DNA of 64,000 bases from Planctomycetaceae bacterium (GTDB taxonomy: Bacteria > Planctomycetota > Planctomycetia > Pirellulales > Pirellulaceae): contig JAHEBQ010000023.1 of the NCBI GenBank assembly GCA_024642205.1, positions 1 through 64,000 on the forward strand. Direction: 5' to 3'. Position numbers and translations under genes: made by a program. The notes beneath the pieces were generated by a model. That model did not search any database. It had not been told where the DNA came from and saw only the letters and a list, made by a program, of their open reading frames with translations. Positions 38,769 to 49,174 of this stretch are shown in pieces (within the stretch, counting starts at the first letter, position 1; each line of letters begins with the position of its first letter).

Positions 38769-39033
38769 TGAAAACAGGGTGCAGCATTCTTCTACGACGA
38801 AATCGACCTGTGCGAGAGTAGCCAAACTACCAATCTTGGGACAATCGAATGGACGAGTCTCCCCGGGGAAACCGTTTCAAGTTATTTTCAGCGTCAGTGA
38901 AACTACCGACAGATCCAATCGGTACACCATTGTGGTCCCCGCTTGAATTCCGATTCACCCGGGTTTCAACTGGTATTTTGCAAACACGCCAGTGAATCGT
39001 TCCCAAGCTTGTCATCTCACACAGAGGAAATCC

Positions 39034-40935
39034 ATGTCGACCCAACCCAGCCGATCCATCGTATTGACTGCGATGGCGTTTTTACTTGCTTCTGGCCAAG
39101 CGGTTTTCTGCCAGCAAAAAGCCGTCCAGCAGTACACCATCGAACAGTTTCTCAAAACAACCAGCTTTGCCGGTGCGTCTTTTTCACACGACAACTCGAA
39201 AATTCTTGTCAGTTCAGATTCCACCGGGGTCTTCAATGCTTATTCGATCGACATCGAAACCGGCACGATGACTGCGCTCACCGATTCGAAAAAAGACTCC
39301 ATTTTCGCGATCAGCTACTTTCCCAATGACGATCGGTTTTTCTACACCTCGGATCAAGGTGGAAACGAACTCAACCACGTCTACGTTCACATGAACGATG
39401 GAACATCGCAAGACATGACGCCAGGGGAAGATTTGAAGGCCAGTTTTGCTGGATGGTCCTGCGACGATTCAAAGTTCTATATTACGACGAACGAGCGAGA
39501 CCCTCGTTTCTTCGATGTTTACGAGTATGACGCCGGTGACTTCACCCGCGCGATGATCTATCAAAACGATGATGGATACTTCCCGGGAGGGATTTCTCCC
39601 GACGGCCAGTTGATTGCATTGACCAAGGTTGAAACGCGAGACAATAGTGACGTGTTTATTTTCGACCGCCAGGATAAATCGACCCGATGCGTGACTCCCC
39701 ATGAAGGAGACATCAGCCACTCACCCGCAGACTTCACGCCAGACAGCAAGAGCCTTTTGATCACAACCGACAAGGAGAGTGAATTTCAGTACCTCGTTCA
39801 AATTGACCTGACAAGTGGTGATCAAAAACAGATCGCAAAATTCGATTGGGATATCAGTGGTGCGGGGTTCAGCAAGCACGGGAAATATTTCGAAGTCAAC
39901 GTCAATGAAGATGCAAAAACCAGGGTGCTGCTTTACGAGTACCCGTCGATGCAAGAGATCGATCTTCCGCAGATCCAGGGGGCCAGTATCTCAAGCACTT
40001 CGCTTTCACGAGATGAAACGCGTGTTGCCATGTATGCGACCAGCGGCAGGATGCCCAGCGACTTGTTCTATTACGATTTCACCGATAAGCCGGCCCGGCA
40101 ATTGACACGATCATTAAACCCGGAAATCAACCCGGACGACCTGGTTGACGGCGATGTGGTTCGTTTCAAGTCGTTTGACGGACTCGAAATCCCCGGAATC
40201 GTCTACCTTCCGCATTCCGCGACCGAGGCGAACAAGGCTCCTGCGCTCGTATGGGTGCACGGCGGCCCTGGCGGGCAATCGACGCTGGGGTACAGAGGTT
40301 TAATTCAGTATCTCGTCAACCACGGTTACGCGATTTATGCGATTAACAACCGGGGTAGTAGCGGATACGGCAAGACCTTTCAACAACTCGATGACCAAAA
40401 ACACGGCGAAGGGGACCTGGACGATTGCGTCAGTAGCAAATCAATGTTGATCGGGACCGGTAAAGTTGATCCAGATCGAATCGGTATCATTGGAGGGAGT
40501 TATGGAGGATACATGGTCTGTGCGGCAATGGCATTTCGTCCCGAAGAATTTAAGGTCGGCGTTGATATCTTTGGCGTTACGAACTGGGCGAGAACCGTTC
40601 AGAACATTCCCCCATGGTGGGAAGCCCAACGGAAATCCCTCGAAAAGGAATTGGGCGATTTTGACGATACTGAGTACTTCCGAAAAATCTCGCCGCTGTT
40701 CCACGCCGAAAACATCAAGCACCCGATGATGGTTCTTCAGGGAGCCAATGACCCACGGGTTATCAAAGCTGAATCCGACGACATGGTCGAAGCAGTCCGC
40801 CAAAACGGCGTTTCCGTTGAATACCTGGTCTTCGACGACGAAGGCCACGGGTTCCGCAAGAAACAAAACCAGCTCCGTGGCTATCAAGCGATTTTGAATT
40901 TCTGCGAAAAATACTTGGCTCCTGAAAAAGAGTAA
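39034..40935 (+). CDS. Secreted S9-family prolyl oligopeptidase
   Basis: Protein of 633 residues with signal peptide ([19 protein letters not shown]). A beta-propeller with WD40/TolB-like repeats covers about residues 40-370 ([41 protein letters not shown]). The C-terminal alpha/beta hydrolase has [12 protein letters not shown], nucleophile [15 protein letters not shown], acid GANDPRV, and catalytic His in DDEGHGF. It should cleave peptides, probably after Pro or Ala, in the periplasm or outside. The ATG at 39034 has AGAGGAAA upstream. No operon partner visible. Substrate length limits are inferred from the family. Confidence 0.92.
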   Translation: MSTQPSRSIVLTAMAFLLASGQAVFCQQKAVQQYTIEQFLKTTSFAGASFSHDNSKILVSSDSTGVFNAYSIDIETGTMTALTDSKKDSIFAISYFPNDDRFFYTSDQGGNELNHVYVHMNDGTSQDMTPGEDLKASFAGWSCDDSKFYITTNERDPRFFDVYEYDAGDFTRAMIYQNDDGYFPGGISPDGQLIALTKVETRDNSDVFIFDRQDKSTRCVTPHEGDISHSPADFTPDSKSLLITTDKESEFQYLVQIDLTSGDQKQIAKFDWDISGAGFSKHGKYFEVNVNEDAKTRVLLYEYPSMQEIDLPQIQGASISSTSLSRDETRVAMYATSGRMPSDLFYYDFTDKPARQLTRSLNPEINPDDLVDGDVVRFKSFDGLEIPGIVYLPHSATEANKAPALVWVHGGPGGQSTLGYRGLIQYLVNHGYAIYAINNRGSSGYGKTFQQLDDQKHGEGDLDDCVSSKSMLIGTGKVDPDRIGIIGGSYGGYMVCAAMAFRPEEFKVGVDIFGVTNWARTVQNIPPWWEAQRKSLEKELGDFDDTEYFRKISPLFHAENIKHPMMVLQGANDPRVIKAESDDMVEAVRQNGVSVEYLVFDDEGHGFRKKQNQLRGYQAILNFCEKYLAPEKE

Positions 40936-41247
40936 CCTTCCCCAGTCGGACAAAAAGCCGGACGGCAGGGCAGCGATTCCCCGGCACATTCACCCGGTCG
41001 AAAACCGTTGCCACCGACGGCAGGAATGACGTGAGATGGTTCCTTGTTGTCCATCGGTCCCTTGGAAGAAGGGCCCCTGCAGGAATGGCCCGGACTGGAT
41101 GAAAACACGTCAATTTTGTGCCGACGTGAATTTTGCTTCTTCAAGGTGGAGAACAGGCCGGTTACAAGATAAGATTACGCCGAAACCTGTTCATCGCAAA
41201 AATCGACCTCCGGGTCGACGCGAATCAGCCTATCCGGGAGCCGGCGA
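40936..41247. other. Intergenic region
   Basis: About 310 bases with no gene or repeat seen. A promoter for the following CehA-like gene is expected. Confidence 0.4.
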
Positions 41248-43845
41248 ATGAAGACTCAATTTCGAATTCCTCGGGCAACAAAATTTTGCGTCTCAAACGC
41301 CGGTTTGGCGGCTCTCGTTTTCCTGACGTCGATTTGCGCTGCCAGTTCATGTTATTCGCGACAGGTTGAGTGTGTTGTTCTCAGTGCAGCGAATTGGGAC
41401 GAGTTCGCTCCCCTGGGCAAAGAAGTCGATGCGATTTACGGAGATATTGTACTCCGCAACGAAAAGATTATTGCTGTCATTGCTCAGCCTTCCAGCAAGC
41501 GAAACGCCAATATGACGGTACGCGACGTGGGCGGCTCCATCATTGACTTGACGTCGCGGTCCGAACCGAACGATCAGCTCAGCTGCTTTTATCCAGGTGG
41601 TAACCAACTGGTCTTTCATGACGCGGATAGTGTCAGGTTTACTACGATTCGCGAGACAGATGGCGTGGTCAAGTCGCGCCAGGTTGCGGTCGACGGAAAG
41701 ACTGTCGCGGGAGCGCTCCCGGCGATGGTGATCTACCGTCTCAATTCGGGTGATACATTTCTGACAGTTTCAACATCGATTTCGAACGAATCGGAATCCA
41801 GGATGGCGTTTAATTTTCCCGATTCGGTTCGGGCGGACCGAACCTTCCAGTCGCGGGTTTCCCAGGACAACCGGTTGGTCGCGTTCTATGACCCCTCGTT
41901 CCATCAAGCCTACGGTATTTTTGGAGTGGGGGAGCTGCCAGTAATTGAATTCCCCAAACCAAAGAACGACCGCAACAAAGACTGGTACTACCGCAGCACC
42001 GCGGGGGAACCACAGGAAATTGCCACCGGGGATTCCCTTCAATGGGAAAGATACATTTTTCCCGCCAAAGACGATCTTGAACTGGATGTGATTGCCGATC
42101 AACTTCGGGTTGCCGAAGGAAATCGAATCGAACGAGTCCCCATGGAATTATTCGTTCGCGACAAAACAGGGCCAGTCGAGGACGCAGCGGTGACGATTCG
42201 GCAAAATGGAAAGAGCATCGGTTTTTCCCGGACCGATCATACCGGAAAACTGATTGCGAGCCTTGAGCCACTCGAATTTGAGATCGTTGTTGATTCGGAT
42301 GGGCGTGAAAAGTTGGGAGCGATATTTCAATTCGACAAGTCGAGAATGACGACGATCGAGCTGACTTCCCTTGGTGTCATCGAGGCACAAATCACAGATG
42401 GAAAGGGAAATCCCATCGCCTGCAAAGTTGCGTTTCACGGACTGGATGGAACCGCCGATCCAGATTTTGGACCCGATAGTCGGGCCATCGCGGTCCAAAA
42501 TCTTCGTTATTCCGCGAACGGAGAATTCAAACAATCACTTGGGCCAGGCAAGTATGACGTGATTGTCAGTCACGGGCCGGAATTTGATGCGGTCGTACAG
42601 CAACTGGAGGTGACGGCGGGACTGGTAACGAAGCTCAATGTGACGCTGAATCGCACGGTCGATACGACGGGTTGGGTAAGTACCGAATTTCACAGTCACT
42701 CCTCTCCTTCAGGTGACAACACCAGTGATCAGTTGGGTCGCGTACTGAATTTACTGGCCGAGCAATTCGATTTTGCGCCTTGTACAGAACACAACCGAAT
42801 CGACAGCTATCGGCCTCACCTCGAGAAATTGAACGCCCAGCATCGGATGGCGACTTGCCCCGGAATGGAACTCACCGGCACACCTTTGCCGATAAATCAT
42901 CAAAATGCCTTTCCAATGATCATGCGTCCACGAACTCAGGATGGCGGCGGTCCAACGACCGCCGTTGATCCGGTGGTCCAGGTTGAACGTTTAAAGCTGT
43001 GGGATAATGGGAGTGAGAAACTGGTTCAAATGAATCACCCGAACCTCGTTGCTATCCTGGGCGACCGGGATTCCAACGGCGAAGCAGATGAAGGCTTCGG
43101 CAGAATGTTTGGTTATGTTGATGTGGTTGAAGTGCATCCATTGAGTGCAATATTCGAAGAAGTTACCGAACTGCCCCAGCCAGGCAAACGGGGCAACGTG
43201 ATTTTTAACTGGATGCAGATGTTAAATCTTGGTTATCGCGTTCCAGGTGTCATCAATGCGGATGCTCATTACAATTTTCACGGATCAGGATACCGGAGGA
43301 ACTTTGTCCAATGTTCCACGGATGATCCGGCAAGCATTGACCCGTTGGAAATCGTGAGGAACTCCGCCGCCGGCCGGGTGTTGATGAGCAACGGTCCGTT
43401 TGTAACGGTTCAAGCCCACGGCAAGGGCCCGAAAGAAGAGGACGTGACCGGACAGATTGGCGACAGGATCGTCGCCAAAAAAGACAGCCTGAAACTGGAC
43501 GTCAAAGTGCAATGCCCAAATTGGTTCGATATCAACCGGGTCCAGGTCGCCGTAAATGGTCGACTGAAGAAGGAGCTCAACTTTACCCGCCGCGAAACGA
43601 GTCAAATGTTTGCCGATGGCGTTGTAAAGTTTCAGCAGACGATCGACGTGCCGCTTCTGGAAGACTCCCATTTGATTGTCATTGTCGCTGGCGAAGGATT
43701 GCAATTGGGCCGAGTCATGGGGCCCGAGCATGGTCTCACGATGCCAATCGCGGTTACCAATCCGATTTACGTCGACATTGACAACGATGGCTTCCAACCC
43801 AACCGCGATCTGTTGGGGGCGCCGATATTGATGCCCCAGAAGTAG
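41248..43845 (+). CDS. CehA/McbA-family metallohydrolase, secreted
   Basis: Protein of 865 residues with a signal peptide (GLAALVFLTSICAASSCYS). The N-terminal ~450 residues are beta-rich. The PHP-like metal-dependent domain starts near residue 470: TEFHSHSSPSGDN with the HxH pair, CTEHNRIDSYRPHL, and later QMNHPNL, and VINADAHYNF near residue 670. In the family, CehA hydrolyses the carbamate insecticide carbaryl, but most members act on unknown substrates. The start at 41248 is preceded by GGGAG. Next to an FG-GAP protein gene on the same strand, 43 bases away, so the two could be cotranscribed. The C-terminus has LEDSHLIVIVAGEG. Confidence 0.8.
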   Translation: MKTQFRIPRATKFCVSNAGLAALVFLTSICAASSCYSRQVECVVLSAANWDEFAPLGKEVDAIYGDIVLRNEKIIAVIAQPSSKRNANMTVRDVGGSIIDLTSRSEPNDQLSCFYPGGNQLVFHDADSVRFTTIRETDGVVKSRQVAVDGKTVAGALPAMVIYRLNSGDTFLTVSTSISNESESRMAFNFPDSVRADRTFQSRVSQDNRLVAFYDPSFHQAYGIFGVGELPVIEFPKPKNDRNKDWYYRSTAGEPQEIATGDSLQWERYIFPAKDDLELDVIADQLRVAEGNRIERVPMELFVRDKTGPVEDAAVTIRQNGKSIGFSRTDHTGKLIASLEPLEFEIVVDSDGREKLGAIFQFDKSRMTTIELTSLGVIEAQITDGKGNPIACKVAFHGLDGTADPDFGPDSRAIAVQNLRYSANGEFKQSLGPGKYDVIVSHGPEFDAVVQQLEVTAGLVTKLNVTLNRTVDTTGWVSTEFHSHSSPSGDNTSDQLGRVLNLLAEQFDFAPCTEHNRIDSYRPHLEKLNAQHRMATCPGMELTGTPLPINHQNAFPMIMRPRTQDGGGPTTAVDPVVQVERLKLWDNGSEKLVQMNHPNLVAILGDRDSNGEADEGFGRMFGYVDVVEVHPLSAIFEEVTELPQPGKRGNVIFNWMQMLNLGYRVPGVINADAHYNFHGSGYRRNFVQCSTDDPASIDPLEIVRNSAAGRVLMSNGPFVTVQAHGKGPKEEDVTGQIGDRIVAKKDSLKLDVKVQCPNWFDINRVQVAVNGRLKKELNFTRRETSQMFADGVVKFQQTIDVPLLEDSHLIVIVAGEGLQLGRVMGPEHGLTMPIAVTNPIYVDIDNDGFQPNRDLLGAPILMPQK

Positions 43846-43888
43846 GCTAGAGCGTGGTAATTAACGGGACGATAGGGACTAAAATAAA

Positions 43889-45127
43889 ATGCGAGTTTCG
43901 TTTGCTGATATTCTCAGGCTGGTTTCCATGGTGATCGCGTCGATCGGGACGTTGAATTCGCATTCTCATGCTCAACAGCATTGGCATCGACATACGATCG
44001 ACCAGTCGTCGGAGGGGGCCGACGGTGTCCGCTTGGCAGATTTCGACGAAGACGGATTGACGGACATTGTCACGGGATGGGAGCAGGGAGGAATCGTTCG
44101 TGTTTACAGGAATCCCGGACATTCAGCGTCAAAGAAGCCGTGGCCTGCCGTGACCGTGGGCCCAGCAACCTCAGTCGAGGATGCTGTATTCGTTGACCTT
44201 GATGCAGACGGGAATCTCGACGTCATTAGTTGCTGTGAAGGCGAAACAAAACAGGTGTTTGTACACTGGGCACCTGAGCTGGCCGGCTATTTGGACGAAA
44301 GGAAATGGACAACGGATTCGTTTCCCGAGGTTGCCGGCCGAACTCGCTGGATGTTCTGCTTGCCAATGGATGTCGATGGTTCCAATGGAATTGATCTTGT
44401 CATTGGTTCCAAAGATCCCAATGGCCAAGTCGGCTGGCTTGAATCTCCTCCTTTGAAATCCGCACGAGACTTGTCCCAGTGGAAGTACCATCAATGGCAG
44501 GATGCGGGTTGGATCATGTCGCTCCGATCATTTGATCTTGACGGCGATAACGATCTGGATGTGCTGGTTTCGGATCGGAAAGGTAGCCGGCGCGGTGTTT
44601 ATTGGCTGGAAAATCAAAACGACAAATCAATCGCGCAACAATGGAATCGGCTTGACGTCGGTGGCGAAAAGCACGAATGCATGTTCCTGGACGTGATCCA
44701 ACATCCTAACGGCAAACCAACCATCGTTTGTCCAACGCGCGACGGCGAACTGCTCATCTTTGTGGGGCAACAACCAGTGACATCAATTCCAAATCCGTTT
44801 GGCGTCAAGTCCGGAAAAGGTGCCGCCTGGGGTGACATGAATTTAGACGGTCGAATGGACATTGTTCACACCACCAATACCGGAGCAATGGAGACCAAAG
44901 TCGCGGGTGTCTCGTTACTGCTTGGCCCGGGTCAACTTGCACCGACCGCGCAGGAAAACGAAAAACAAGCCTGGACGTCCCGGGCAATCAGCGATCATGA
45001 AGGGACGAAGTTTGACCGAATCGAGTTGCTGGACCTGGATGGGGACGGCGATCTCGATGTCCTGACGTGCGAAGAACGGGACAATTTGGGCGTGATTTGG
45101 TATGAGAACCCGATTCGAAAACCTTGA
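43889..45127 (+). CDS. Secreted FG-GAP/VCBS repeat protein
   Basis: Protein of 412 residues with a signal peptide (VSMVIASIGTLNSHSHAQ). At least six calcium-binding FG-GAP/VCBS-type repeats are visible: DFDEDGLTDIVTG, DLDADGNLDVIS, DVDGSNGIDLVIG, DLDGDNDLDVLV, DMNLDGRMDIVH and DLDGDGDLDVLT, as blades of a beta-propeller. There is no catalytic motif. Such proteins are common in planctomycete secretomes and often bind polysaccharides or serve as structural partners of hydrolases. Located 43 bases after the CehA-like gene on the same strand, so functional linkage is plausible but unproven. A close relative lies at 53019. Confidence 0.85.
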   Translation: MRVSFADILRLVSMVIASIGTLNSHSHAQQHWHRHTIDQSSEGADGVRLADFDEDGLTDIVTGWEQGGIVRVYRNPGHSASKKPWPAVTVGPATSVEDAVFVDLDADGNLDVISCCEGETKQVFVHWAPELAGYLDERKWTTDSFPEVAGRTRWMFCLPMDVDGSNGIDLVIGSKDPNGQVGWLESPPLKSARDLSQWKYHQWQDAGWIMSLRSFDLDGDNDLDVLVSDRKGSRRGVYWLENQNDKSIAQQWNRLDVGGEKHECMFLDVIQHPNGKPTIVCPTRDGELLIFVGQQPVTSIPNPFGVKSGKGAAWGDMNLDGRMDIVHTTNTGAMETKVAGVSLLLGPGQLAPTAQENEKQAWTSRAISDHEGTKFDRIELLDLDGDGDLDVLTCEERDNLGVIWYENPIRKP

Positions 45128-45615
45128 CGATTGACGTCGTTTTTGTTGTGCATGGCAATGCCGAAAACGTCGCGCGGCAGAATGATTGACAATTGCAAAA
45201 ACGGTAGAGATCGGTTCCCTTGTCTTTTAGTGAGCCTTCGTTTGATGGAAACCGAGCCGTAATGGCGAAACGCGGCATCGCGATTCGACTCCTCCGAAAT
45301 TCGCTTCGTCGTTGCTTATGCCGCTCAAATCAGCTTCGCCGGCGGAAATGATGTTCAATTTTGGTCTTTTTCGAATTAATGTTTTAAAACCAAAACGCAG
45401 TCATCTGCATCCGGTTGCGACAAATTCACGACGAATCGCGCCTCGGTTTCGCACTCTGGCCGTTTCGATTCTCTTTTTGTCCTGTTTGTCGGACGAATCA
45501 GTCCTTCGCGGGGCATCGCTTCACGGTAGAAACTGGTAGGATGCTACTTGGGCGGCTAGGCTTGGACACACCGTATCAAGCGACCGCTGAAGAAAACTTT
45601 TTAGGAATTGAACAA
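45128..45615. other. Leader and promoter region of the cold-shock gene
   Basis: About 490 bases without a gene. Cold-shock genes often have long structured 5' leaders, so part of this may be transcribed. I see no convincing hairpin or promoter to report. Small frames here are not recognisable. Confidence 0.4.
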
Positions 45616-45813
45616 ATGGCTGAAGGTACGATCAAACGACTCACAGACAAAGGCTTCGGATTTATCGACGTTGGACGTGATAAGGACTTATTCTTTCACT
45701 CCTCAAGCCTCGAAGGCGTGAGTTACGACGAACTCCGGGAAGGTCAGCGCGTGACTTTCACTGAAGCGCAAGGACAAAAAGGTCCGTGTGCAGAGAACGT
45801 TCAAACCGCATAG
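45616..45813 (+). CDS. Cold-shock domain protein
   Basis: OB-fold nucleic-acid-binding protein of 65 residues. It has RNP1-like KGFGFIDV and RNP2-like LFFHSSSL motifs, with the opening MAEGTIKRLTDKGFGFI and the end GQKGPCAENVQTA. Probably binds single-stranded RNA as an RNA chaperone. It is close to the family's usual length of about 67 residues. AGGA nine bases upstream supports the ATG at 45616; a frame that continues upstream is not homologous. A tiny basic protein gene follows 53 bases later. Confidence 0.93.
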   Translation: MAEGTIKRLTDKGFGFIDVGRDKDLFFHSSSLEGVSYDELREGQRVTFTEAQGQKGPCAENVQTA

Positions 45814-45866
45814 TGGCGGCAAGCCTTCTCTTTTAATCAGCTATTTTCATTTCCGGAGGATCAGGG

Positions 45867-45974
45867 ATGGGCGACAAGGGAAGTAGAGACAAAGGCAAAA
45901 AAGAGAAACAGAAAAAAGCCGTGCGCACGCCGAAGGAAAAGCGGAAGGCGCAAAAAGAAAAAAAGAACAGGTAG
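45867..45974 (+). CDS. Tiny lysine-rich basic protein
   Basis: A 35-residue frame, MGDKGSRDKGKKEKQKKA onward to KAQKEKKNR, is mostly Lys, Arg, Glu and Gln with no hydrophobic stretch. A near-ideal ribosome binding site (GGAGGA) lies eight bases ahead of the ATG. Short proteins beginning MGDKSPK or MGDKG with a Lys-rich body are widely found and of unknown function; this matches that type. It lies just after the cold-shock gene and just before a strong terminator, so it may be part of the same transcript. It could bind RNA or acidic surfaces, but this is inference. Confidence 0.7.
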   Translation: MGDKGSRDKGKKEKQKKAVRTPKEKRKAQKEKKNR

Positions 45975-46015
45975 AGTCGATGGAGGTATGAATACCTCTT
46001 CGAATCCACACATTC

Positions 46016-46050
46016 AAAAAGCACCGTTCAAAAGAACGGTGCTTTTTTTT
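46016..46050 (+). terminator. Rho-independent terminator (bidirectional shape)
   Basis: A perfect nine-base stem gcaccgttc/gaacggtgc with a four-A loop, flanked by a run of A on the 5' side and eight T on the 3' side. It lies 41 bases after the tiny basic gene and ends the cold-shock transcript. Confidence 0.93.
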
Positions 46051-46402
46051 CGTCGATACCGCGAATCTTGCGAACACATGATAATCACATTGCCCATCCT
46101 CCAGTTTAACGAATATGAAATAGGTTTCACGGGTTTATCGCGTCAACCCAAACGGCGCCGTTGCGTCTCCTTGTCATTGCCTCGCGGCACCACAATCGTT
46201 GAACTCCAGTGGTGGATTCGCAGTTCGCGCTTGTTTTTGGTCGGTTCGGACGACTTCAGCGGAATGTCGTCGGGCGCGTCGCTTTCAAGGCTGAAAGAGA
46301 ATTTCACGGCTTTCGTGAATCCAATTCTTAATTCCATACGAAATCAATGTGTAGTAATTGGTGATAGGACTCAAACCATCTTACAGAATACGGAAGAACG
46401 AT
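46051..46402. other. Intergenic region upstream of the fasciclin gene
   Basis: About 350 bases without a recognisable gene. A six-base hairpin ttcacg/cgtgaa with a five-base loop occurs near 46302-46318. Confidence 0.4.
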
Positions 46403-47587
46403 ATGACACGTCTAATGTTGGCAGTTTCGCTGATGGCATCAGCCTTTTTTGGGGGAGAAGCTTGGGCACAGGAAAAAACGATTGTCGAAACGGCTGTCGA
46501 ATCCGGGAATTTCAACACGCTGATCGCCGCGCTCAAGGCTGCCGATCTGATTGACACGCTTGACGGTCACAGCCAGTTTACCGTGTTTGCGCCAACCGAC
46601 GACGCATTTTCAAAAGTCGCTCCGGAGACAATTCAGTACCTGCTAAAACCTGAAAACAAAGCCCAACTGGCAAATGTCTTGACCTATCACTTGATGGCGG
46701 GCAGAGTGCTCGCGCGCAACGCTTATGATCTCAATTCGGCAAAAACCATCAATGGCCAACGATTGCTTCTGAATTTTCGAGGTGATTCGCTGAGCGTCGG
46801 TGATGCGACCATCACCGTGACGGACATTCCGTGTTCCAACGGCATCATTCATGTGATTGACACAGTCCTCTTGCCCACGCAGGACACGATTCCCGCCATT
46901 GCCGCAGCGGCCGGCAAGTTCGCGACTCTCTTGGCCGCAGTCGAGTCGGCAGGTTTGTCCGAATTCCTGTCCGGCCCTGGTCCTTTCACGGTCTTTGCCC
47001 CAACGGATGAAGCCTTTGACGGGTTGCCAGCTGGCACCATTGAATCGTTGCTGCAGCCGGAAAATCGGAAAAAGCTTGCTGACATCCTGAAATTTCATGT
47101 CATTTCTGGTCGCGTTTATGCCAACGACGCGGTCAAAGCCGGCCGCGCCAAGACATTGCTTGGCCCAAGTCTCAGCGTTGATTTTTCTGCAGCTGGGATC
47201 CAAATCAGTAATTCGAAGGTCGTGGCCAGGAATATCGAAGCATCAAACGGCGTGATCCACGTAATTGATCAAGTGTTAATTCCATCGAACATGACCCGTA
47301 GTCACGCAATGAAAACGCTGACAAGTGCCATTGATCAGGGTGTCCCAAAATTTAATTCCGGTGATCACGCGGCATGCTGTACGCTGTACATGGAGGCCAT
47401 GGAATCGATCGCAGTGACAGGCATCGAAAACATGGATGACCACACGCTGTTGGCCGTTCGACACGCGATTGACACTGCCAAAAACACGCACAATGTTACG
47501 GAGCGAACCTGGGTTTTGCGCCGCGGAATGGACACGTTGTACAACCGCTTAAGTAGCATGTCGATGCAAACGCAAACAAGTCGTTAG
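46403..47587 (+). CDS. Secreted protein with two fasciclin domains
   Basis: Protein of 394 residues with a signal peptide (MLAVSLMASAFFGGEAWAQ). Two fasciclin (FAS1) domains are in tandem, about residues 25-155 and 165-300: each has the pattern F-x-V-F-A-P-T-D-x-A-F (SQFTVFAPTDDAFSKV and GPFTVFAPTDEAFDGL) and ends in NGIIHVIDTVLLP or NGVIHVIDQVLIP. The last ~95 residues (VPKFNSGDHAACCTLYMEAM) form an extra helical domain that resembles the C-terminus of other fasciclin proteins in this phylum. FAS1 domains mediate adhesion or hold other proteins. GGAAG seven bases before the ATG at 46403 supports that start. Confidence 0.93.
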   Translation: MTRLMLAVSLMASAFFGGEAWAQEKTIVETAVESGNFNTLIAALKAADLIDTLDGHSQFTVFAPTDDAFSKVAPETIQYLLKPENKAQLANVLTYHLMAGRVLARNAYDLNSAKTINGQRLLLNFRGDSLSVGDATITVTDIPCSNGIIHVIDTVLLPTQDTIPAIAAAAGKFATLLAAVESAGLSEFLSGPGPFTVFAPTDEAFDGLPAGTIESLLQPENRKKLADILKFHVISGRVYANDAVKAGRAKTLLGPSLSVDFSAAGIQISNSKVVARNIEASNGVIHVIDQVLIPSNMTRSHAMKTLTSAIDQGVPKFNSGDHAACCTLYMEAMESIAVTGIENMDDHTLLAVRHAIDTAKNTHNVTERTWVLRRGMDTLYNRLSSMSMQTQTSR

Positions 47588-47671
47588 CAGAGCTGGAACT
47601 CAACGTAAGGGCTTGTTTCTGGTCGGCGCGGCTTGTCTGGCTCAGTCAAGACCGAAATCGTCGGCGTTCTT

Positions 47672-49174
47672 TCAGAGGCTGATGCAAACCGACTTGGTTT
47701 GGAGATAGTTCTCGAGTGCCGCATGGCCCATTTCACGACCCCAGCCCGATTGTTTGTAACCACCGAACGGCAACGCCGCATCGAAAATGCTGTAGCAGTT
47801 GATCCAGACCGTGCCAGCTTTGACCGATTTGGCCAAGCGATGAGCTTTGGAAATATCTCGAGTCCAGATTCCGGCAGCCAAGCCATAGGAGGAGTCGTTG
47901 GCTTGACTGACGAGTTCGGCGTCATTGGCAAACGGCATGGCCGCGACAACGGGACCAAAGATCTCTTCTCGGACAATTGACATACTTTTCGAAGCGTTTT
48001 TCAAAACAGTGGGTTGGACGAAGTACCCCGGTTGATCGAGGGCGGCGCCGCCTGCGGTCGCTTCGGCGCCATCTGCCAATCCCGCTTTGAGATATCCACG
48101 AACACGCTCCAACTGCTCGCGGGAGACGAGGGGCCCCATTTGCGTCTCGGAATCAAAGCCACTCCCGACTTTCAGGTTGTTGGCGATTTCGCTTACCCCT
48201 GCCACCACTTCGTCGTAGATACCCTGTTGCACAAACAAGCGGGAACCTGCACTGCAAACCTGGCCCTGGTTAAAGAAAATCGCATCGGCCGCTCCTGCTA
48301 TCGCCGTATCAAGATCCGCGTCGTCGTAGACGACGTTGGGGCTCTTGCCTCCCAGTTCCAAAGTTACCTTTTTCAGGTTGCCGGCTGCAGCTTTGACGAT
48401 CAACTTTCCAACTTCGGTCGACCCAGTAAAAGCTACTTTATCGATCTGGTCATGGGCAGCGATCGCGGCACCCGCAGTTTCGCCGAAGCCCGTGATGATA
48501 TTGACAACACCATCAGGCACACCGGCTTCCTGTATCAGTTCACCCAAACGCACGGCCGAAAGTGGAGTCTGTTCAGCTGGTTTCAAGACGATCGTACAGC
48601 CGGTCGCCAGGGCCGGGCCAAGTTTCCAGGCGGCCATTAAAAGCGGGAAATTCCACGGAATGATCTGTCCCACGACGCCAACTGGTTCCTTCAATGTGAA
48701 GGCGTGAAACTCGCCGCCGGGAACGTACGGCACGTTGACCGGAATCGTGCTTCCCTCGATCTTGGTTGCCCAGCCGGCCATGTAGCGAAACATGTCGGCG
48801 GCCAGCGCGACATCTGCGGCTTTGGCGACCGCCAGCGGTTTTCCGTTATCCAGCGTTTCCAACTGGGCCAATTCGTCGGCGTTTTGTTCGATCAGATCGC
48901 CAACTTTCCAGATCAATCGGCTGCGTTGTGACGCGGTCATACTCGACCAGGGCCCACTATCAAACGCCTTTCGAGCGGCTGCAACAGCCAGCTCCACATC
49001 GGCTGCGTCGCCTTCCGCCGCTTGCCCGATGACCTGGTCTGTGGATGGGTCGAAAACGTCAAAGCACTTACCGCTCCTGGCCGCAACCCAATCGCCGTCG
49101 ATAAATAATTTCTTGGGAGAACTGAGGAACGACTGCAGCGATTCCGGAACGGACGAAGTGGTAATGGTCGACAT
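47672..49174 (-). CDS. NAD(P)+-dependent aldehyde dehydrogenase
   Basis: Protein of 500 residues, ALDH superfamily, oxidising aldehydes to acids. Motifs: IIPWNFPLLMAAWKLGPALA, KPAEQTPLSAVRL, GSTEVGKLIVKAAAG, active-site Glu in VTLELGGKSPNVV, and nucleophile Cys in NQGQVCSAGSRLFVQ. EEIFGPVVAAMPF and GLAAGIWTRD are also present, and the C-terminus ends ALENYLQTKSVCI. Closest to the betaine/phenylacetaldehyde/retinal dehydrogenase group. AAGGGA six bases upstream of the ATG sets the start. No pathway partner is next to it, so its specific substrate is unknown. Confidence 0.95.
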   Translation of the reverse strand: MSTITTSSVPESLQSFLSSPKKLFIDGDWVAARSGKCFDVFDPSTDQVIGQAAEGDAADVELAVAAARKAFDSGPWSSMTASQRSRLIWKVGDLIEQNADELAQLETLDNGKPLAVAKAADVALAADMFRYMAGWATKIEGSTIPVNVPYVPGGEFHAFTLKEPVGVVGQIIPWNFPLLMAAWKLGPALATGCTIVLKPAEQTPLSAVRLGELIQEAGVPDGVVNIITGFGETAGAAIAAHDQIDKVAFTGSTEVGKLIVKAAAGNLKKVTLELGGKSPNVVYDDADLDTAIAGAADAIFFNQGQVCSAGSRLFVQQGIYDEVVAGVSEIANNLKVGSGFDSETQMGPLVSREQLERVRGYLKAGLADGAEATAGGAALDQPGYFVQPTVLKNASKSMSIVREEIFGPVVAAMPFANDAELVSQANDSSYGLAAGIWTRDISKAHRLAKSVKAGTVWINCYSIFDAALPFGGYKQSGWGREMGHAALENYLQTKSVCISL

